From NCBI GenBank assembly GCA_002477955.1, contig DLLE01000028.1, positions 1 to 61,199 of the forward strand: 61,199 nt of DNA, written 5' to 3'. The position numbers and the translations under genes were made by a program. The notes under the pieces are model-generated. The model searched no databases. It was given only the letters and a program-made list of their open reading frames with translations, and was not told the origin of the DNA. Shown one piece after another: positions 55,865 to 61,199 of this stretch (its first letter is position 1; each line of letters opens with the position of its first letter). Origin of the DNA: Treponema sp. UBA7570. GTDB taxonomy: Bacteria > Spirochaetota > Spirochaetia > Treponematales > Treponemataceae.

Positions 55865-56617
55865 ATGGACAATTTATTACAGATTAAGGATTTATCAGTA
55901 AATATAGAAAATAAACAGGTTTTAAACGGCGTTTCTTTAAATATAAATGCCGGCGAAACTCATGTTCTTATGGGACCAAATGGAGCTGGAAAATCAACCC
56001 TCGGATACACAATTATGGGAAATCCCCGCTACACTGTTTCTAGCGGAAAAATTTTCTTTGATGGAGAAGACATTACAAGCCTTCCGTCAGACAAACGCGC
56101 CGCAAAAGGTCTTTTTTTGAGTTTTCAGTCGCCTCTCGAAGTTCCAGGAATTTCTCTTGAAAGCTTTATACGAAGCGCTCTTCAAGCAGCAACAGGACAG
56201 AGAGTACGGCTTTTTCAGTTTCAAAAAGAGCTAAAAGAAAAAATGGCTCTTCTCAACATGGACGAAAGTTATGCAAAACGAGATTTGAATGTCGGTTTTT
56301 CCGGCGGAGAGCGCAAAAAGAGCGAAATTTTGCAGCTTTTAATGCTCAAGCCAAAGCTTGCAATTCTTGACGAAACGGATTCTGGACTTGACGTTGATGC
56401 AGTTCGCACTGTTTCAAAAGGAATCGAAGAATATCAAAAGTCCGCAAATGGCTCTCTCCTCGTAATTACACATTCGACAAAAATTTTGGAAAGCCTTAAA
56501 ATCGACAGAACGCATGTTCTTGTAAAAGGCAAAATCGTAAAAGACAGCGGGGCAGAACTCGTTGAAGAAATCAATGCCAACGGTTTTGAGCAGTTTGAAA
56601 GAGGAAATCTGGCATAA
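55865..56617 (+). CDS. sufC: Fe-S assembly ATPase SufC
   Basis: This is a 250-residue ABC-type ATPase of the SufBCD scaffold. It has Walker A 'MGPNGAGKSTLGYTIMG', the SufC-type Q-loop 'FLSFQSPLEVPGISLESFIRSAL', signature 'FSGGERKKSEILQLLML' and Walker B 'LAILDETDSGLDVDAVR'. Start is ATG 55865; a TTG at 55856 overlaps the -10 region. It leads sufC-sufB-sufD and a TSCPD gene. Confidence 0.97.
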   Translation: MDNLLQIKDLSVNIENKQVLNGVSLNINAGETHVLMGPNGAGKSTLGYTIMGNPRYTVSSGKIFFDGEDITSLPSDKRAAKGLFLSFQSPLEVPGISLESFIRSALQAATGQRVRLFQFQKELKEKMALLNMDESYAKRDLNVGFSGGERKKSEILQLLMLKPKLAILDETDSGLDVDAVRTVSKGIEEYQKSANGSLLVITHSTKILESLKIDRTHVLVKGKIVKDSGAELVEEINANGFEQFERGNLA

Positions 56618-56635
56618 CGCTTAAAGGACAGACAA

Positions 56636-58042
56636 ATGGCAGAAAAAAACAACGAAATACCAGAAGTTTCCGATTCTCCATACGATTTTAAATATGAAGA
56701 AAAAGGATTTTACCGCAATAAGCAAGGACTGACAAAAGAAATCGTCGAAAAACTTTCAGAAGACAAGCACGACCCTGAATGGATGAGGGAATTCCGCTTA
56801 AAAGCTCTCGAAATTTACAACGAACTTAAAGTTCCGGAATGGGGACCAGATATTTCAGGACTCAACATAGATGAAATCGTAACCTATGTTCGTCCAAACA
56901 CGCAAATGCAGACAAAGTGGGAAGACGTTCCTGAAGACATAAAGCAAACTTTTGAAAAACTTGGAATTCCAGAAGCAGAACGCACATCTCTCGCAGGCGT
57001 TGGCGCACAGTACGACTCTGAACTGGTTTACCACAACCTTCAGGACGAAGTAGCAAAGCAGGGAGTTATCTATACAGACTTTGAAAGTTCACTTTCCGGG
57101 CCTTATGCAAATATGGTCAAAGAGCATTTTATGCAGCTTGTAAAACCTTCCGACCACAAATTTGCAGCTCTTCATGGAGCCGTCTGGTCTGGAGGAAGCT
57201 TTGTCTATGTTCCAAAAGGCGTAAAAGTCGAAATTCCACTGCAAAGTTACTTCCGTCTGAATGCAAAAGGCGCCGGACAGTTTGAGCACACTCTCATAAT
57301 CGTAGACGAAGGCGCAGACGTTCACTTTATCGAAGGCTGTTCCGCACCAAAATACAACGTTGCAAACCTTCACGCAGGCTGTGTTGAGCTGTACGTCAAA
57401 AAAAATGCACATTTGCGCTATTCGACAGTCGAGAACTGGTCAAAAAATATGTACAATCTCAACACAAAACGTGCGCGGGTTGAAGAAGGCGGTTCAATCG
57501 ATTGGGTCTCCGGTTCATTTGGAAGCCACATTTCCTACCTTTATCCAGAAAGCGACCTTGTCGGAAGAGGCTCCCATGCGGAATTTACAGGCGTAACCTT
57601 TGCAGGCGAAGGACAGGAACTGGACACAGGCGCAAAAATGGTTCACCTTGCGCCAGACACAACTTCGCTCATAACCTCAAAATCGCTTTCAAAGGCTGGA
57701 GGTTCTTCGATTTACCGAAGCGCAATCTACATTGGACCGGAAGCAAAAGGCTCAAAAGCAAGCGTAAGTTGCGACGGACTTATGCTCGACAACAAAAGCC
57801 GCTCCGACACAATTCCTGCAATGGAAATCCACACGGACGAGTGCGCAGTCGGACACGAAGCAAAGATTGGCCGCATTTCTGGAGACGCAATTTTCTATCT
57901 TATGAGCCGCGGAATCAGCGAAGAAGAAGCACGCACAATGATTGTTTCCGGTTTTGCAAATCCTGTTTCAAAAGAACTGCCGCTTGAATACGCAGTCGAA
58001 ATGAACAACCTGATTCGTCTGGAAATGAAGGGCAATATGTAA
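56636..58042 (+). CDS. sufB: Fe-S scaffold protein SufB
   Basis: This 468-residue SufB is the main site of cluster assembly. Conserved parts include 'FYRNKQGLTKEIVEKLSEDKHDPEWMREFRLKALE', 'LHGAVWSGGSFVYVPKGVKVEIPLQSYFRLN', 'FIEGCSAP', 'LHAGCVELYVKKNAHLRYSTVENWSKNMYNLNTKRA' and 'CDGLMLD...DTIPAMEI'. AAGGA precedes the ATG, 18 bases after sufC. Confidence 0.97.
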   Translation: MAEKNNEIPEVSDSPYDFKYEEKGFYRNKQGLTKEIVEKLSEDKHDPEWMREFRLKALEIYNELKVPEWGPDISGLNIDEIVTYVRPNTQMQTKWEDVPEDIKQTFEKLGIPEAERTSLAGVGAQYDSELVYHNLQDEVAKQGVIYTDFESSLSGPYANMVKEHFMQLVKPSDHKFAALHGAVWSGGSFVYVPKGVKVEIPLQSYFRLNAKGAGQFEHTLIIVDEGADVHFIEGCSAPKYNVANLHAGCVELYVKKNAHLRYSTVENWSKNMYNLNTKRARVEEGGSIDWVSGSFGSHISYLYPESDLVGRGSHAEFTGVTFAGEGQELDTGAKMVHLAPDTTSLITSKSLSKAGGSSIYRSAIYIGPEAKGSKASVSCDGLMLDNKSRSDTIPAMEIHTDECAVGHEAKIGRISGDAIFYLMSRGISEEEARTMIVSGFANPVSKELPLEYAVEMNNLIRLEMKGNM

Positions 58043-58047
58043 AAATA

Positions 58048-58125
58048 CAAAGGGGCGCCTGCCCCTCGCTGCAAACCTGCGGTTTTACGCTGCCCCCTCT
58101 CCTGGGGAGCGCCCCAAGCCCCCGA
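58048..58125. repeat. GC-rich island between sufB and sufD
   Basis: The pair AGGGGCGC / GCGCCCC encloses about 55 bases that contain CTGCCCC, AACCTGCGGTTTT and CCTGGGG. It is an imperfect long hairpin inside an operon and resembles the island at 46795-46870. Confidence 0.6.
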
Positions 58126-58156
58126 ATGCAGCCTTAAATTTACAAGGAATGTAATT

Positions 58157-59257
58157 ATGACAAAAAAAATTTCTTATCATAATGTAAATAAAACGCCGTA
58201 CCTTACATGGAACTGGCTCAAAATGAACCGAGGCGTTCTCGATACAGAAATCGACACTTCTGTCGTTCCATGCGCAAAAATCCGCGGAGCAACAGACGGC
58301 TTGATTCTCTACAAAGACGACGGAAACGGCTGCGCAGAAATTGCCGAACTCGAAGAAAAACTTCCTTTTATGGCGCAAAGTTCAAGTACAGACACTACAG
58401 ACATCATCAATTCACTAAATTCCGTAAAATTTGCGCTTACAGCGCAAAAAAAATGCACAGAACCGATAATTTTGGATTTTGAGCTCAAAGACGGACAGAC
58501 ATATTCTGGACGGCAAATTGTAATTGCCGAAGAAAATTCCGAAATCACCGTAATAATGAACTACACGTCTCTTCCTTTTGACGGCGGTTTTTGCGCAATA
58601 CAGACAAAACTTTGGGCAAAACCATATTCAAAAATTCACCTTGTGAAAGTTCAGCTTTTAGGCCAAAAATACACTCACCTTGACGACACTCAGTTTTTTG
58701 CAGAAGACAACGCAAGCGTAAAAGTAACGCAAATTGAACTCGGATCAAAACAGGCTTTTGCAAACGTAACCTGCGCACTTTCTGGTTACGCTTCAAGCTT
58801 TACAAGCGAAACCGCCTACACCGCAAAAAATGAACAAAATTTCGACATAAATTACTGCGTTTCGCACACAGGAAAAGACACAGAGTCAAAAATGAGCATA
58901 AAAGGCACTCTTTTGGACAATGCAAAAAAACTTTACCGCGGAACAATCGATTTTAAGAGAGGCTGCGAAGGTTCAAAAGGCAACGAATACGAAGAAACCC
59001 TTCTAACCTCGCCAACTGCCGTAAACCGTTCAATTCCAATGATTTTGTGTGGAGAAGAAAATGTAGAAGGCGCCCACGGCGGAAACCTTGGTAACCTAGG
59101 CACCGAAGAGCTGTTTTATTTTCAGTCGCGCGGAATTGACGAAAAAACTGCAAAATCAATAATGACACGTGCAAAAATAATGGAAGCAGCTTCGCACATT
59201 TCTGACGAAAAAACAGTCAGCAAAATAAAGGCGTTTATCGGCGAAGAAGAAAATTAA
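58157..59257 (+). CDS. sufD: Fe-S assembly protein SufD
   Basis: This is a 366-residue SufD, the partner of SufB in the SufBC2D complex. N-terminal residues are diverged; the beta-helix core and the C-terminal 'VEGAHGGNLGNLGTEELFYFQSRGIDEKTAKSIMTRAKI' are typical. AAGGAATG precedes the ATG. A GC-rich hairpin separates it from sufB by 114 bases, unlike the tight sufC-sufB spacing. Confidence 0.93.
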   Translation: MTKKISYHNVNKTPYLTWNWLKMNRGVLDTEIDTSVVPCAKIRGATDGLILYKDDGNGCAEIAELEEKLPFMAQSSSTDTTDIINSLNSVKFALTAQKKCTEPIILDFELKDGQTYSGRQIVIAEENSEITVIMNYTSLPFDGGFCAIQTKLWAKPYSKIHLVKVQLLGQKYTHLDDTQFFAEDNASVKVTQIELGSKQAFANVTCALSGYASSFTSETAYTAKNEQNFDINYCVSHTGKDTESKMSIKGTLLDNAKKLYRGTIDFKRGCEGSKGNEYEETLLTSPTAVNRSIPMILCGEENVEGAHGGNLGNLGTEELFYFQSRGIDEKTAKSIMTRAKIMEAASHISDEKTVSKIKAFIGEEEN

Positions 59258-59278
59258 ACAAAAAAAACGAGGTGCACA

Positions 59279-59524
59279 ATGCAGAAAGTAACATTTAAAA
59301 CAAAAGGAACTTGTTCAAAATCAATAACATTTGAACGCGACGAACAAAACAGAATTCACAATATAAAATTTGAAGGCGGTTGCGACGGAAACTTAAAGGC
59401 AATATCAAAACTCTGCGAAGGAATGACAGCCGAAGAAATTTCAACAAAACTTTTAGGAAACCTTTGCCGCGACAAAGGAACAAGCTGCGCAGACCAGCTG
59501 GCAAAAGCCGTCATGGAAAAATAA
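59279..59524 (+). CDS. TSCPD-domain protein
   Basis: This is an 81-residue protein with five Cys (residues 12, 35, 46, 63, 70), the motif 'FEGGCDGNLKAISKLCEGM' and the TSCPD-like 'KGTSCADQLAKA'. The TSCPD domain is best known at the end of class II ribonucleotide reductases; the stand-alone form is uncharacterised. It follows sufD by 21 bases, so it is probably in the suf operon. A metal, cluster or thiol role is inferred from its Cys content and place. Confidence 0.88.
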   Translation: MQKVTFKTKGTCSKSITFERDEQNRIHNIKFEGGCDGNLKAISKLCEGMTAEEISTKLLGNLCRDKGTSCADQLAKAVMEK

Positions 59525-59628
59525 AATTGATGGAAAAGTCAAAAAAATCGGGCTATAATATTCAATAGCACAAAAATATAAAAAGCCAAACAAAAGTTTT
59601 CAACAGGCATTTTTATGGGAGGAACTTT

Positions 59629-60312
59629 ATGAACAGTTTAAAAATCGGAATTTCAATCATCATTTCATCATTGATTCTTGCTTTTGGCCTTACAAACATA
59701 ATTACGCCAGAACGAAGCGTTTCTGTGCGCGGACTTTCAGAAAAAGAAGTTGATGCCGACCTTGCAATCTGGAATATGGCTTTCTCAACAGGCGACAACA
59801 ATCTTTCGTCTTTGCAGCAGTCGGTTATTTTAAAAACTCAGACAGTAAAAAAATATCTCAAAGACCACGGGCTTGATGAAAACGACTTTACTGTGCAGCC
59901 GGCGGCAATTACGGACAATTCCCTCAATTCATACATGGATCAAAGCAAATTGCGCTATACTTTTATTGCAAGACAGACAATCTTAATTCGTTCTTCAAAA
60001 ATTGAAAGCGTAAAATCCGCTTATGCAGATTCGCTAAACTTGGTTTCGAGCGGAATTGCAGTTCTACAGGAATATGACGGCAAAGTAAACTACGAATTTA
60101 CAAAATTGAATCAAATAAAACCGCAAATGATTGCAGAAGCCACAGAAAACGCAAGAACCGCAGCAGAACAGTTCGCCCGAGATTCAAATAGCAAGGTTGG
60201 AAAAATCAAAAAAGCAACACAAGGCTTATTCACAATCGAAGACGCAGCTCCCGGTCTTGAAGAAAAAAAGAACGTAAGGGTTGTAACCACAGTTGAATAT
60301 CTTTTAAAATAA
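59629..60312 (+). CDS. SIMPL (DUF541) domain exported protein
   Basis: This 227-residue protein has an N-terminal membrane anchor or signal ('ISIIISSLILAFGLTNII'), then the SIMPL domain: 'RSVSVRGLSEKEVDADLAIWNMAFSTGDNNL', 'KTQTVKKYLKDHGLDENDFTVQPAAI' and 'YTFIARQTILIRSSKIESVKSAY'. The family is linked to envelope or oxidative stress but poorly understood. Strong GGGAGG ribosome site; own terminator. The 104-base gap from the TSCPD gene suggests a separate unit. Confidence 0.88.
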   Translation: MNSLKIGISIIISSLILAFGLTNIITPERSVSVRGLSEKEVDADLAIWNMAFSTGDNNLSSLQQSVILKTQTVKKYLKDHGLDENDFTVQPAAITDNSLNSYMDQSKLRYTFIARQTILIRSSKIESVKSAYADSLNLVSSGIAVLQEYDGKVNYEFTKLNQIKPQMIAEATENARTAAEQFARDSNSKVGKIKKATQGLFTIEDAAPGLEEKKNVRVVTTVEYLLK

Positions 60313-60330
60313 TCAATTCTAATTTCTTTT

Positions 60331-60370
60331 ATCAGCGGTCTTGACGTACAAGGCCGCTGATTTTTTTTTG
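60331..60370. terminator. Bidirectional terminator between the SIMPL gene and feoB
   Basis: ATCAGCGGTCTTG and CAAGGCCGCTGAT pair (one mismatch), with T9 after it on the plus strand. Confidence 0.85.
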
Positions 60371-60398
60371 CAATTTTCGTTCAGTAAAAAATTAGAAT

Positions 60399-61199
60399 TT
60401 AAATAAAGCTTCCTATAAAATGCACGAAAAATGCCAAAATCCATGCAAGCGCACATTGCCAGAGCGCAACGCCAGCTGCCCAGCCTGTCCCAAGTTCGCG
60501 GCGGACTGCAGAAATTGCCGCAATGCACGGCGTATACAAAAGACTGAACACCAGAAGGCTTGCCGCAGCAAGAGGTTTTATTGCGGCTGAAACGTCTCCA
60601 AAAAGGATTTCCATTGTAGAAACTACGCTTTCTTTTGCAATAAATCCGCTTATCAGCGAGGTTATGATTTTCCAGTTTCCTAAACCGATTGGACGGAAAA
60701 CTGGTTCAAGGATTCCGGCAATTGAAGCGAGAATGCTTTGCTGTGACTCAGAAACAAGCTGAAACCGCAGATTAAAGCTTTGCAAAAACCATATTATGAT
60801 TGTTCCGATAAAAATTACGGTAAATGCGCGCTGCAGAAAGTCTTTTGATTTTTCCCACAAAAGCTGGGCTACATTTTTTTTACCAGGAAGACGGTAGTTT
60901 GGAAGCTCCATTACAAAAGGAACGGCTTCTCCTTTAAAAAGCGTTTTTTTTAAAAGCAGGGCGACAAAAATTCCTGAGACAATGCCAAGAAAATAAAGTC
61001 CGCCCATAATCAGACCGCCGTGCTTCGGGAAAAATGCGCTCACAAAAAATGCGTAAATCGGAAGTTTCGCCGAGCAGCTCATAAAAGGTGTAAGCAAAAT
61101 GGTCATGCGCCGGTCGCGTTCGCTTGGAAGGGTTCTTGTGGACATTACGGCAGGAACAGTGCAGCCAAAACCGATTAAAAGAGGAACAATGCTGCGTCC
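60399..61199 (-). CDS. feoB: Ferrous iron transporter FeoB, C-terminal part (5' end outside window)
   Basis: The open frame runs off the window edge; 266 residues are visible. They match the membrane part of FeoB: 'GRSIVPLLIGFGCTVPAVMSTRTLPSERDRRMTILLTPFMSCSAKLPIYA' region (61199 inward), 'VMELPNYRLP', 'FLQRAFTVIFIGTIIIWFL' and 'GFIAKESVVSTMEILFG'. The Gate motif Cys in GFGCTVP and in MSCSAKLP are present. The GTPase domain would lie beyond 61199. It imports Fe(II) and sits near the sufCBD genes. Confidence 0.93.
   Translation of the reverse strand, partial: GRSIVPLLIGFGCTVPAVMSTRTLPSERDRRMTILLTPFMSCSAKLPIYAFFVSAFFPKHGGLIMGGLYFLGIVSGIFVALLLKKTLFKGEAVPFVMELPNYRLPGKKNVAQLLWEKSKDFLQRAFTVIFIGTIIIWFLQSFNLRFQLVSESQQSILASIAGILEPVFRPIGLGNWKIITSLISGFIAKESVVSTMEILFGDVSAAIKPLAAASLLVFSLLYTPCIAAISAVRRELGTGWAAGVALWQCALAWILAFFVHFIGSFI

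Overview
The window looks like a chromosomal segment of a host-associated spirochaete, most likely a Treponema. The evidence is the low-GC, A/T-run-rich sequence, the protein families (LepB with a very large insertion, an EF-G of the second spirochaete/mitochondrial type, many Cys-lipobox lipoproteins, a FliK-like/FlhB-like pair behind the rpsP-trmD-rplS operon) and poly-G promoter architecture of the kind known from T. pallidum. No phage, plasmid, integrase, transposase or CRISPR array is visible. Most genes are core housekeeping genes, separated by an unusually rich set of non-coding repeats.

Layout. 1-8.6 kb (minus strand): exported proteins and lipoproteins, a CstA-type transporter, a Nudix hydrolase and two small membrane proteins. 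8.7-17.5 kb: secA, lepB, a lone Hpt protein, a YfcE-like phosphoesterase behind a GH105 hydrolase, and argS. 17.5-19 kb: a gene-poor stretch with a degenerate 23-24 bp tandem array, a long perfect hairpin and an AT-rich lipoprotein gene with a C9/G9 tract in its promoter. 19-25 kb: sufS, a CDF metal transporter, sufU, a WYL regulator and pgi with a structured leader. 25.1-31.6 kb: tRNA-Leu, tatD, then a long minus-strand run rpsP-khpA-rimM-trmD-rplS, a FliK-like gene, an FlhB-like gene, yraN and small unknown genes. 31.9-42.5 kb: aspartokinase, RNase II-type nuclease, VUT transporter and SDR, orphan MalK-type ATPase, DUF554 protein, tRNA-Leu, EF-G and a HAD phosphatase. 42.6-46.8 kb: tRNA-Gln and tRNA-Glu, rsgA and mutS2. 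46.9-55.6 kb: thrA, a nucleotidyltransferase/manA pair, deoD with a split CHR transporter, and malQ. 55.8-61.2 kb: sufCBD with a TSCPD protein, a SIMPL protein, and feoB running off the end.

How the genes work together. Fe-S assembly is divided between sufS/sufU (19.1-22.1 kb) and sufCBD (55.9-59.3 kb); an iron transporter (feoB) lies near the second locus and a divalent-metal exporter lies inside the first. Sugar metabolism is represented by pgi, manA, malQ, an orphan sugar-ABC ATPase and a pectin-fragment hydrolase. Amino-acid synthesis is represented by two aspartokinases. Translation is represented by the rpsP-rplS operon, EF-G, RsgA, MutS2, ArgS and four tRNAs.

The most interesting signals are non-coding. 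(1) At least eleven genes have a -10-like hexamer only 6-11 bases before the start codon, which suggests leaderless mRNAs. (2) A 55-base leader element occurs twice, before pgi and before an unrelated membrane-protein gene. (3) There is a 23-24 bp tandem array with internal dyad symmetry. (4) There is a probable phase-variable poly-G promoter. (5) Several families of GC-rich palindromic islands occupy intergenic gaps, one of which supplies the 3' end of a lipoprotein gene.
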